DNA of 64,000 nt from Exophiala sp. HKRS030 (Eukaryota > Ascomycota > Eurotiomycetes > Chaetothyriales > Herpotrichiellaceae). Of the stretch, positions 29,753 to 40,242 are shown piece by piece. A program made the position numbers and the translations under genes. Location of the stretch: contig JAHWDD010000006.1 of the NCBI GenBank assembly GCA_023897205.1, positions 1,054,001 through 1,118,000 of the forward strand. The letters run 5' to 3'. The stretch's first letter is position 1. Each line of letters opens with the position of its first letter. Below the pieces are notes generated by a model. That model had not been told where the DNA came from. It saw only the letters and a program-made list of their open reading frames with translations, and made no database searches.

Positions 29753-31170
29753 TTATTCCAAGGTCTTTACACCTCCCTCATGTACAGACACATCATACTC
29801 TTTGGGATACTTCTCGATGATCTCCTTCAACTGCTTCATCTGATTTCGAGCCTCTGGAGTTAGTTCCTCGTACATGTCGGTGAACATTTCTCGTATCGCT
29901 GGCTTCTTGACCTTTTCAGCAGCCGAAAACTCCCTCAGAACCTCCTTTCGTATTGATGCTCTGGCTTCTCTCTCCTTGTCCTCGTCCCAGATTCCCTTAT
30001 TCTCCATCCATTTCCTCAACCGCGTGATCGGGTTGTCTCTCCTCTTCCATTCTTCCACCTCTCTCTTTGCCCTGTATGCAAAGCTGTCGTCGCTAGTGCT
30101 ATGATGACTAACACGGTAGCTCATTGCCTCCACAAGTATAGGTTTGCAATTGCCTTCAAGGGCGCGCTTTCTTGCCTCTATCATGACTTCTCTTACCGCA
30201 AATATGTCATTGCCATCCACTCGAATAGTATCAATGCCATATCCCATGCCGCGACTGGCAATACCATCACCCTTGTACTGCTCGATACTGGCGGTTGAAA
30301 TTGCAAAGCCGTTGTTGCGGCATACAAAGACGATGGGACATGATTTCGTAGCTGCAATGTTTAATGCCGCGTGGAAATCGCCCTCGCTTGCTGCACCTTC
30401 ACCAAAATAGCAGGCAACAATCCTTGGTGGAATATTGGGATTGATCAGTCGTTGCATTTTCAAGGCGTATGCTGCTCCAGAAGCTTGGGGTATTTGTGTA
30501 GCTAATGGACTTGAAATCGTGTGCACATTGAGTTTCCCGCTGCCATAGTGAACGGGCATATTTCGACCTTTGCCATGATCATCTTTATTGGCGAACAATT
30601 GGCTCATCATCTCTTTTAACGTGAACCCACGTTGTATGAGCACGCCTTGTTCACGATACTGCAGAAAACAAACGTCTTCCGGGATCAGAGCAGATGCGGA
30701 GCCAACAGCTATACCTTCCTCTCCGGCAGAAACCATGTAAAAGCTTGTCCGACCTTGCCGTTGAGCGTCGAACATGATCAGGTCCATGATGCTGACCGTC
30801 AGCATATTCTTATACCATCGAATAACGTCCTCGTCTGATGCCGATTGAGGATCTCGGGTGTTGTCGACAATGTTGCCGTCAGCATCCATTATTCTATATG
30901 TTGGCATGGCTGTAGCCTCGGCAGGGTTATGAAACTTCATCGTAGCCGTAAAGCTGCTGTTTAAAGCCCCTGGAAAGTTGACACTTTTGGGTCGAGTTAG
31001 AGAGTATAGGCTCTGTGTGTGAAAGGCACCTACGATTCTGCTCCAGCCTTTTGCGCCGGCCCCGAGGCCCATGTATCACTTGCCCATCGTAGCCCTTGTC
31101 TTCGGAGGAGAACCCCCTCTCTATATCGACATCCTCGCAAAAGAGGCCTGATTATGGCCCGAGTTTTCAT
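29753..31170 (-). CDS. Branched-chain 2-oxoacid dehydrogenase E1 alpha subunit, mitochondrial
   Basis: Thiamine-diphosphate-dependent decarboxylase subunit of the mitochondrial complex that degrades the keto acids of valine, leucine and isoleucine. Proposed exons are 31170-31034 and 30983-29753, 455 aa. Exon 1 encodes a basic amphipathic presequence (MKTRAIIRPLLRGCRYREGV). The 50-bp intron has a GTAGGT donor, a CTAAC branch point and an AAAAG acceptor, and it joins to VNFPGALNSSF, the usual start of the mature region. An intronless alternative from ATG 31072 is open but gives a poor N-terminus. Motifs include QYREQGVLIQRGF, the thiamine-diphosphate site (CYFGEGAASEGDFHAALNIA, then CRNNGFAISTA) and the phosphorylation-loop region YRVSHHSTSDDSFAYR. 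These separate it from pyruvate dehydrogenase E1 alpha. It shares a divergent promoter with coq5. Confidence 0.9.
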
Positions 31171-31449
31171 GCTTGTGAATCAACTGGTTGATACAGTGAT
31201 TTCTTCTCGATTCAATGAGGGCAAAAAGACATGACAGGTGTGTGAGCCGGACGTGTTGATGGACAAGGGAGTCTCGGTTATTCACGGCACCCGATACATC
31301 GAGTCTCTTCCCCTCGGATACGGAATAACCATTCGAGACAGCCGAAACGCTAAACTGCTTCTGGAGGAAGAGATATCTGCGCCAAAAGTTTGGAGGATGT
31401 CGATGGAAAGTACGATTTCCGTTAGGACTTGGGCGGTATCTTCGTAAAC
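31171..31449. promoter_or_regulatory. Divergent promoter between E1 alpha and coq5
   Basis: 279 bp separate the start codons of two genes for predicted mitochondrial proteins on opposite strands. It must contain both promoters and 5' leaders, which favours shared control. No defined element was identified. Confidence 0.6.
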
Positions 31450-32408
31450 ATGCTGCGCTTTATCCCTCGCCGAGTTACTACCTGTAGAAGCTGTAGGCTA
31501 GCATCCAGTACCCCTAATCGCCTCTTTTCGACGATCCAGCCGCTGTCACAGCGGCTTCCAGGCGAGGATGGCCGAACCACGCACTTCGGCTTCGAGACCA
31601 TCTCCGAAGCTCAAAAAGAGGCCAGAGGTATTATTTCCCCTGTCAAGCAGCTAAAGCACTCGCTAATCATGTTGCAGTGGGAGCTGTTTTCTCCTCAGTA
31701 GCATCTTCGTACGATACAATGAACGACTTGATGTCCCTGGGCATCCACCGATTATGGAAAGATTACTTTGTCCGCAGTCTCAATCCCGGAAGCAGGACAG
31801 ACGATAAAGGCTGGAGCATCCTCGATGTTGCAGGCGGAACAGGGGATATTGCCTTCCGGATGCTCGACCATGCGACGAATGTCAACCTCGATCTGACCAC
31901 CAAGGTGACGATCGCTGACATCAACCCGGACATGCTTGCTGAAGGCCAGAAGAGAGCTCTTGAAACACCATATGGAAAATCTGGAAGGTTGTCATTCATG
32001 CGAGGAAACGCAGAGTCTATGCCTTCGATCCCGTCGGATAGTATCGACCTCTATACGGTGGCGTTCGGCATCCGCAACTTTACGAACAAGGACGCTGCAC
32101 TTCGCGAGGCGTTCCGAGTACTCAAGCCGGGAGGTGTCTTTGCTTGTATGGAATTCAGTCATGTCAACAGCTCTATTTTCAATGCTTTATATAAGAGATG
32201 GAGCTTTGGAGCTATTCCCCTCATTGGACAACTGGTGGCAGGCGACCGAGACAGCTATCAATATCTTGTCGAGAGTATCGAACGATTCCCGACCCAAGAG
32301 GAGTTTAAAACCATGATTCAAGACGCCGGATTCATCACGTCTGGTGCTGGATATGAAAATCTGACAGGAGGCATTGCCAGTATTCACCGAGGCATCAAAC
32401 CGCTCTGA
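31450..32408 (+). CDS. coq5: Coq5 ubiquinone-biosynthesis C-methyltransferase, mitochondrial
   Basis: SAM-dependent C-methyltransferase of the UbiE/COQ5 family, making the C-methyl group of the ubiquinone ring in the mitochondrial matrix. Exons are 31450-31627 and 31678-32408 (50-bp intron ending TTGCAG), giving 302 aa. The N-terminus MLRFIPRRVTTCRSCRLASS is a plausible presequence. The mature start THFGFETISEAQKEARVGAV and FSSVASSYDTMNDLMSLGIH is a hallmark of the family and is only complete after splicing. SAM-binding motif I is LDVAGGTGDIAF. The UbiE signatures are seen as DLYTVAFGIRNFTNKDAALR and GGVFACMEFSHV. Its 3' end lies 51 bp from the end of the convergent SDR gene. Confidence 0.95.
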
Positions 32409-32459
32409 TCGACTCATGGGCAAATGCCATGAAAGAGGACATACAGTTTGATTCGAACA

Positions 32460-33524
32460 TCAAGTCCAAATTCTGCCAGCATGCAACCCTCCAGTAACTG
32501 TGATGTCAGCACCTGTGGTGTACGAAGAGGCATCACTCAGCAAATATACGGCGGCACCGAGCAGGTCGTTGCGGTTACCGATTCTCTTCAACGGTGGCGA
32601 AGAATGCATAATGTCCACCAAATGCGGACGTTGTTCCCGCAAGGTCTTGCTCATGTCGGTATTGATGAAGCCGGGTGAGATTGCATTGCAGCGAATGCCT
32701 TGCGGGGCCAATTCAACACTCAAGGCCGTATTGAGCATCCTCACTGCACCTTTCGAGGCGTAGTATGCCGATAGCAACTGCCCGGGAATGGCGCAGTGCG
32801 CGCATACAGAAGCGATGAGGAGAAGGCTTCCGCCGGTGCCTTGCTTCTCCATCTGTTTCGCGGCCATTTGAGCCGCGAAGAATGTACCGGTAACCTGTAA
32901 AAAATATCAATCATCAAGATCGGATGGCAACAGATTTCCAGCCACTTAGCTTACATTGATGTCCATGATTTTCCGGACCTCTTCCCACGACCACTCTCCA
33001 AATGGTTTGTCAATGCAGATGCCAGCAGCTGTCACACTTTTGTCCGGAATTAGAATTAGTCGTGCGTCCGGGTCTGACAACGATATACATATATTGGGGC
33101 CTTCTCCTTACCATCCTTCAAGACTTCCAAATTCCGAGACAGTCTGGTCGAATGCTTTTGTCAGACTCTCACCGCTCGTCACATCGGCATGGATGTATCT
33201 GGCCTTGACTCCAAAGTCACCCTCCAAGGTACCAAAGTCTTTGACCGGAGAGGGCAGCACGTCCAGGACAGCCACGTTGCCTCCCATCTCTGCCACGGCA
33301 CGAGTGATTGCGTATCCGATTCCACGCCCACCTCCCGTGATGATGTAGTTTCGACCTTTCAGGTCAAACATTGGCCGTACGCTGTTCAAGTCTCCATCGT
33401 GAAGTTCGTTCCGTCTCACCGAAGTGGTTGATATATTCTTCTTGGTGACCAACGTGGCAGGGCGGTAAAGCCTGCTGAGGTTCCGCCGCAACGGTAAGGA
33501 TATACGACTTGTTGGTGTTAACAT
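32460..33524 (-). CDS. Short-chain dehydrogenase/reductase, predicted mitochondrial
   Basis: NAD(P)-dependent oxidoreductase of the classical SDR family. Exons are 33524-33112, 33036-32955 and 32894-32460, giving 309 aa. The N-terminus MLTPTSRISLPLRRNLSRLY is basic and resembles a mitochondrial presequence. The cofactor motif is ITGGGRGIGYAI, the acidic-residue strand ends in VAVLDV, and the NAAG-like strand is formed across intron 1 (CVTAAGICID). The active site is the Ser in LLIASVCAH with YYASK (YxxxK), and the C-terminal ISPGFINTDM and ADITVTGG elements are intact. It resembles sorbose/xylulose-reductase-type SDRs, but the substrate is not inferable. Its neighbours coq5 and E1 alpha are also mitochondrial. 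Confidence 0.88.
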
Positions 33525-34813
33525 GGTTTGAGATGCAGGGGACCTTTTCTTATGGATTTGTGTGTTGTCGACAATAGTCAGACCCGAGCATCTCTTCCTC
33601 TTCTAAGAGGTACTTTGCAAGAATCGTAAGCGGTTTCTTGTCTATCTTTGAACTTGGTGAGTCCCCTTATTGTGTACTCCAGTACGGAGTACTTCCCCAA
33701 CTTTTCTGACTAGCCGACACCGAGGGTTTCTCCCCCGAATCTACGGGGTATGTAATGTTTGGGCTTATACGGAGTACGGAGTATTGGGAGACACGTACGA
33801 ATACGAACTCATCCGATTCCCTACCTCCGTAGATTAGTGCTTCTGCAGGGTCTTTGATCCATTTCAAGGGCCTTGTATACCTCGTATAGCTACTCCGTCT
33901 TCCATCCCGATACCAAATACTGGTGGTTCTTTTTAATGATGCAAAGCTACTCCGTACCCTCTTACCATTTGTACTCTGCAGGTACCGTAGGGAGGACACA
34001 TGTACCTCAGGTGCCTACCTGGGTAGGTGCTCTCCCCCCAGGGATGAAGTGCGGGGTACGGTAGGCCTCAAAGTAAGAATCAAGTTCAGGGCACATATTA
34101 AGAGCGCGAAGTACAGTAGGGCATTACTATCTCGCCATGAACAAATCACGTCGTGATAACTCAGGGAAGCCCGTCATCGCCACGCGTCCGGTATCACTGC
34201 AACATCAGAGTAAGTCATAAGATCCTCGGTACGAGAATGCCGATGATGTCTTCTTTGCTGGTATCGTAGGTAGGATATCCTCAGAACCCGTGCACGGGCT
34301 GTGACCCTCTTTCTGGGGTACGAGGGTGGCTTGGTCACACCCTAGGAAAAACCCATCCACCCCAGTCGAACTACCTACCCACCTAAGCTACCTAGTGGCC
34401 CTCCTGTCTCTCTGTGCCTGTGTGTCGCTGGTGACGCTATTCTTGGGGTCATGGTCCTACGACTACGGTAGAAATGCCGGGCGGGCCGGGGCTGGGATGC
34501 CTCATGACTACTTACTTACTACGTACACACAAGCTCCCTCTTGCTTTTTATTACTTGCCCGTGTATAAGCCTGAGGCCCTCAACATTACCTAGGCATAGG
34601 ACATTCATCGAAAACATCGACTTCATCGAAGTGTGCGCTACAGCGCAATTGCAATTTGTCAAGAATCGAACCGCAAAGCTCCAGCTCAGCTCGTACGAGT
34701 CCTGGTGGAACTCGTCTCACCCGACAACCCAGGTCGGCAGCTGGACCTCGAATTCACAATTCCTCCAAGTTATCTTGTCATTCATTTCGAATATCAAAAA
34801 TCAACAAAAGATC
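33525..34813. other. Intergenic region with TACGGAGTA nonamers
   Basis: 1.29 kb without a supported gene. It contains TACGGAGTA or its complement at 33683, 33768 (two overlapping copies) and 33948, and many short CTACCTACC-like stretches. The right end should be the promoter and leader of the myristoylated-protein gene. Confidence 0.55.
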
Positions 34814-35686
34814 ATGGGTTGTGGTCAATCCAGCCTCAAAGGCGACGATTTACCGGATCTCAACAGCCAACCTGTCGAGAGACCGATCAAAAAAGTCCAA
34901 ACAAACTTTTCAGACGTCAATTACGATCAGGATTCCCAACAGAGGCGTATGACGGAGTACGCGCCGAACGAGACGCCTCGACAATACCCGCCGGTGCAGG
35001 AACAGGACGGTGAAGATGCGAATCAGGATCTCGATCCCACAGCCGGATCGTCTCGACCACTAGGTTCTGGAGCTTTCGGTGGCGGTAGTAGCGGGATTGA
35101 TGACGGGCTCGCCGCAGGTCTGGGGGTCAGAGATGCGTCCTATCCCCATCAAACGTCAGGAATGGACCTGATCAATCCGAACAACAATCATGCTGGAGGA
35201 TCCGGTCATGATCCAGCCGACCAAAACGCACTAAAGCCATATCAAACGTTTGACGGGACTGATTGGGACAATGATAATTTTCAAAATCAGATCCCAAACC
35301 AACACCAAAACCATGGCAATCACGATCATCACGATCAGACAAGCAACCTAAATGGCTACGACCCTACTTCGCGTCAAGCCAAACGTGACTTTGCCAAAGA
35401 AAATGATCCTGCGAGACATGACCATTTTCAGGGAGGCAGCCACGGGATCGGCGAAGACGCCGCCCAAGACCAACAACAGCAAAAAGGTTCGTGGTTGGGC
35501 CAGAAATACGCTAACTACCAGGCCTCCAAGGCAGGGCCCGGGGTCAACGACGAGGATCTGAGACGGTACACTGGCAAAGACCGCGCCGAGTTCGACGAAT
35601 GGGCCGAAACGCAACCCGGAGTTGGCGCGCGACAACCGGCGAACGATGCCGGATACGCAGGTGCTGGAGGGGGCTTCGTCAGTTAA
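34814..35686 (+). CDS. Hypothetical protein with N-myristoylation/palmitoylation start
   Basis: 290-aa single-exon protein. The ATG at 34814 gives the N-terminus MGCGQSSLKG, a strong N-myristoylation consensus (Gly2, Ser6) with an adjacent Cys3 suitable for palmitoylation, as in many membrane-anchored signalling proteins. The open frame extends upstream, but that part has no family-like features and lies in the leader. The rest is hydrophilic and mostly disordered: Asp-, Asn-, Gln- and His-rich with a cluster HQNHGNHDHHDQ, a Gly-rich patch (GSGAFGGGSSG) and a more ordered C-terminus (WLGQKYANYQASKAGPG, DEDLRRYTGKDRAEFDEW). I do not recognise the family. Predicted location is the cytosolic face of the plasma or vacuolar membrane. 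Confidence 0.75.
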   Translation: MGCGQSSLKGDDLPDLNSQPVERPIKKVQTNFSDVNYDQDSQQRRMTEYAPNETPRQYPPVQEQDGEDANQDLDPTAGSSRPLGSGAFGGGSSGIDDGLAAGLGVRDASYPHQTSGMDLINPNNNHAGGSGHDPADQNALKPYQTFDGTDWDNDNFQNQIPNQHQNHGNHDHHDQTSNLNGYDPTSRQAKRDFAKENDPARHDHFQGGSHGIGEDAAQDQQQQKGSWLGQKYANYQASKAGPGVNDEDLRRYTGKDRAEFDEWAETQPGVGARQPANDAGYAGAGGGFVS

Positions 35687-37088
35687 AGAGCCCTTGAATT
35701 ATCGATTGGAACTCGTGCGGCCCCCCTTGGTTCAAAGTTCACCTGGGACGGACTGCTTTGCCTCGGGGGCTGGGTCTGCCTGAGTGCGTGTTACCGACTG
35801 CTGTATCATTTTGATCCGTTGTTGTTCGATCTGTTCGGGTCAGATCAGGTCAGATCAGGTATAGCCAACGCATAAAGGGCAAACGGTGTGATAGATGAAA
35901 GCGAGGGCTTCGCCTGCCCTCGTCATTTCTCACTGCTGCAGCAAGAGCTGTCAGTTTGGTGGGTAAGAAAAAATTGTTTGCGCTGGAACCGAAATGGAAC
36001 ATGTCACCGAGGGTTGGGCAAGAAATAGTAAAAATCAGGAGAAAAAGAACGAAAATACCGCAAGCCGAGAATGGAACAAGGTCATCTAAATCGAGGAGAG
36101 AGGACTCACACAACAAACTTACACGGGGCCCTTCCGTCGGTCGGCACAACAGATCACGATACCCTCTACACACTCGAGGTCTGATCGTGAGGTGCTACAC
36201 AGGGGTTGGTAATAATTCGATCGTGCCCTGTGGTTGTTACCATGTTGGAAGGACGAAAGATGCAAGGGATAGGGTCTCTGAGGCCATTCCGAGTGTCACA
36301 CTTTGGAAGATGGGAGAAATCGCAAAATCTTGGGAAAAAGGTATGGAGTACAGCGTACGGAGATCGCAGTATTCGTAGGGACAGGCTCACAAACACCACA
36401 AACCAACATCAATTCTTCCTGTATAGCATGCATGTCGGGTCATCTGAGATATTCATATGGAACAGTCGGGTTGGATGTAAACGTGCATGGATACTGTATT
36501 CAATCATCTTTAAACTTATATTCATGTTCTAACTTTTTCATGGCACAGCTTCATCAAAGAACGACCAGGTGTGATCATTCTGGTCCACTTCCGAATTGAA
36601 AATCAAACATTCCTCAAATGCTCCTCAACCACTTCAGGTCATATCATAATACTCGTATACCGACTAAGCACCCGGAAGCTTGTCCACAGGTATCTTCGTG
36701 GGAATTCTTTTGCCCTCCTCGAGGCTTCGGATCCACCGATCCGATATACCCGGCACCACCACTTTCAACTGAAATCATCACAGAACTCCCGACTCCACGC
36801 AGCGGTAGCACTTTGGTATATAGAACCCATGTTTCTTGCTTGCCGCGCCAAAGTTCAAACCATTGATCGTCCAATCCGACCGACAAGAAGCGACGCCGGA
36901 AGGGCCTCCCCGTCGACACTGTAGGGAGTTTTTCTGGCAAGTGTCTGGTCGTGATTTCTTCATCGGTGGGTTCTAGTTCCAGTTCACTTGACATGTTTGT
37001 CTGGGAATTCGAGAATTCGAAGCCAAGCTCAGTCAGGCTGTGGCGGTATGATTGTTGTGCACAAGTTGCTGCCTTTGTGGCAGAGGTT
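35687..37088. other. Intergenic region; possible small minus-strand gene at 36660-36994
   Basis: 1.4 kb. The tandem agatcaggtc at about 35838-35860 lies just downstream of the preceding gene. On the minus strand a frame from ATG 36994 (MSSELELEPTDEEITTRHLP, then RRRFLSVGLDDQWFELW) and a separate frame after a TTTCAG acceptor (LKVVVPGISDRWIRSLEEGK, ending KLPGA and TAG) look protein-like. The donor joining them is uncertain, so no gene is called. Confidence 0.4.
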
Positions 37089-38253
37089 TCAACTTGCGGA
37101 GGCGGTGATTTCTTTGCTCTTGCCTTTCTCATTGTCTTGAGGCTGTGAAAGGGATGTACTCGAACCTCGGTGATCATCGGCATAGAGATGATTCTGCTCA
37201 ATATATTCGACGACCGGTGCGGGAATGAGATATTGTACGCTCATGCCTCGCTTCAGGAATAGTCTGATCTTGGTGCTACTTACGTCGTTTTGGATGAGCT
37301 GTTGAATAACATGAATATTGTCGCGATAGTTCTGTAAACTGGCCAAGGCCTCATCGATGTCTGTTCCAGATCGTTCGATGATGAATGTTCCGTAGCGTCC
37401 GAGGATGTGGTCCAAGTCCTGCTCGCTCCAGACTCCCGGAGTAGACATGGTTTGTATAAGATCGGCTCCAGCAAGCAGAGCTATCCGTACAGGCTTGCGA
37501 ATACCGTCTCCTGCGTCGATGCCCTTTCGAGCAATGTTTATTTCCTGCTCAAAGTGATCCAAAACTTTGGCAGTGGGTTGATATTCCTTCTGTTCGGCTT
37601 CCCAGGTATCGACCATGAGCCACGTGGAGGCCTTATCGATGGCGAGTTGACACATCGCGACTCTGTATCCAATTAGCCACATGATTTTTCTGGTCATTGA
37701 TATATGGAACTCACCGGTGCTCGGCAGGCGCAAGGCCTTGTTTCTTATATGCGTCAGATACAGGCGACAGATAGCCACCAATCATTTCAAATTCGGTGTT
37801 ATGTTTGACATAATCTGCAGCCATGACGAACATGCGAAGGTGTAAAAATGTGATGGGCGAAAAAGAACCGCAGGCGACAAGAAGAAGAGGGGTTTTGGAT
37901 GGGTCATCCATCTTCTTCTTGAGGCGAGAGTCTGGAAAGCGGTACTCGTCCATTTTGTCGCCGTCGCCGATGATGGCTTGGAGGGCAGTCGCTCTTCTTT
38001 GGGGTGGCGTAATTATATTCTTTTTCGGCCACCAGCGAGGTGGTGAAGAGGTAGATGGCGGGATGAGAGGAGGACGGTTTGGTGTGGATTTGTCAGAGAA
38101 GGCTCTTGTACGGATTATGAGGGTGGATGAACCGGCAGGCGGGGCACCTGAGGCTGACCAAGTGAGGCTATGGCACCTCACAAATGGTCGCTGAGTCAAG
38201 GACACAATCGTGGAAGGTGTCGAATAGAGAAAATGTGAAGGACGAGTCAGCAT
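37089..38253 (-). CDS. nma1: Nicotinamide/nicotinate mononucleotide adenylyltransferase
   Basis: Makes NAD or deamido-NAD from the mononucleotide and ATP. Exons are 38253-37715 and 37662-37089, giving 370 aa from ATG 38253. The nucleotidyltransferase signature GSFSPITFLHLRMF corresponds to GxxxPxTxxH. Other conserved parts are SPVSDAYKKQGLAPAEHR-VAMCQLAIDKAS (across the intron), LLAGADLIQTMSTPGVWSEQ and the ATP-site SSTKIRLFLKRGMSVQYLIP. The core begins at DEYRFPDSRLKKKMDDPSKT; an internal ATG at 37953 would give a 270-aa form close to the usual start. The 100-residue extension before it is Pro/Ser/Arg-rich (MLTRPSHFLYSTPSTIVSLT) and might be an organelle signal, and the frame stays open upstream to a GTG at 38478. 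Which start is used is unresolved. Confidence 0.9.
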
Positions 38254-40242
38254 CTCATGGCTTCGTAGCCCGAGAGTTTTGTAGAGAAGTTGGGGGGGTG
38301 GCAGGGTTTGCCGGGCAGGTGGAGGGAACAACCGATCGAGACTGCGGTTTTCTTTCTGACGGACAGAAGGCCCCGGCGAGGACTTGTCAATTGTCAGATT
38401 CCCCAGTGGGTGTTGGAGAGAGCGATCTCGGGGGCGCGCAGGTTCTTTGACTTTTTCAGCACAGCGACCGGGCGTCACTTGGTTCGAGATGGAGGCTTTC
38501 CCGCGGGCAATAATGTCAGGCTAGAAACTACGCCATCGCTTAGTGCGGCCGCGAGTTGAGGGGGGATATAACGGACAAGAAGGTGGGGTTGTGAAGACAA
38601 AGACAACAATTGGTGGTGTTAGGGTAAAGCGATGCAATGAGGACTGATGGTTATTGCAAAACTCGTTGAGCGGATGTGAGTGCTGGATCTGGTGGGATAT
38701 AAAAGGCATATATGGAGTAAGACTGGATTGCTACTCCGTAATGCAGGGCCTCAATTATGATGTATTTTACCATCGTAAGTGTGCGACAATGTGGCATGGG
38801 TGCCCTATCATCGAAGACAAGATCAAAGACTGTACCTAGGTATTCTCTTCTGAAGGTATTCGTACACCTATCTCATTAGGCCTATTATATTCATACAGAG
38901 TGCTCCTACGGAGTACCTCAATCACCTCCAGAACCTAAGAAATGTCCTAGGTGCACTTCTGTAGCAATCACACTCGCAACGAGCGTCTACCGTTGATAAA
39001 GCACAGATACGTGAAGTAACGAGGTACCTCAGTACCTTGGTAGATACTTACGGAGTGTTTGTTCTCCTATGATTTAATCCAAGACCTCTCATCTCATCAA
39101 GAATTATCTCCTCGAAAGCTATCCGTACTCGTATTTTTATAAACCGAGAGCAACTACGAAGCAGACCTGACCGCTATCACCTCTGGCTGATAACCAAGAG
39201 GCCATGCACTCAAGTCTAGGCGCCATGGTAGGTACATTCCCTCCGATCTAGAGCAAGGCTGAGTGATTTCTCGAGCCTCGTCGAGACGATGTCGCGCCTG
39301 GTGTTGTAAGGGGGCTCCTTGGTAATGGAAAAATCCCGGCATTTGTCTTGAAACGAGTCACCGCAATCCGCCTTACTCACAGAGCAATACGGAGTACTTT
39401 TCATTGAATCCCGAGGCTTTTATCGAGTCCGACGGGGCCGACTTGAGGCTGATAGAGACTTCCACGTAGTTGCGAATGCGCGAGTACAGTCCGTCCTCAA
39501 TCGCCGTACCTGCGGTAGGATCTGCAAATCAACGGATGGAAGAGTGTGTCTCGCAAAACAACGCCACAGGATCCTGAGTATGGAAGCCTGAATTACTCAG
39601 GGACAGTGGCTACGTGGGCGAAAATAGCTTAGCAATACTCGTTGCTCCGTAGTCCGTAGAAATCTCATGGTTCTCCGCCTGTCATATAACGATCCAGTCA
39701 TGATGTGTTTCGTTGAGCGCCAACGGATGGTTTGCCGACGTCGACTCTGTAATTCATTCTCGTCCTCATATCGTCCTCATATTTGTTGTTGATGATCCCT
39801 ACTTGCATTCATTCCTTCGGATCCCAGCCTGCCATATCAATCACTTCATCTCTGATTTCTTGATCAATCAACACGACGACCGCCTTTCGATGGCGGGTTA
39901 AGCATGGCAAATTTGCCCGCCCGATCTACCACCTCAACCAACGGACGAAACGCAGGCACATCACTTGCTCCAGACCACCAACTCGCAACTTCCCACACAG
40001 CACCTTCTCCCCACAGAAACAGGTACTGCTCGCTATTCACTCTCCTTTTATTCACCGGCCTGCGTTGAAACCCTTATTGCGTTGCTGCAGATTAGTCTGT
40101 CTACACTGCCTTCTCTACCGGCCTTTGACATCCAGACCAGACATCAAACTGCCTGCCTGTCCACTCCTTTTTATTTCTGCATTTTTGTTCATCTCTGCTT
40201 TTTTACATCCATCTCCATCGTTCTTGATGGGACTGATCACTC
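38254..40242. other. Large intergenic region with TACGGAGTA nonamers
   Basis: About 2 kb with no supported gene. TACGGAGTA-type nonamers occur at 38732, 38907 and 39388, with related near-copies around 39049. The right end is the pyrimidine-rich leader of the HECT ligase gene. Confidence 0.55.

Noticed and set aside
31004..31072. Intronless start of the E1 alpha gene at ATG 31072
   Set aside because: It is open in frame but yields an N-terminus unlike the family. The upstream exon with presequence and branch-point-containing intron fits better.
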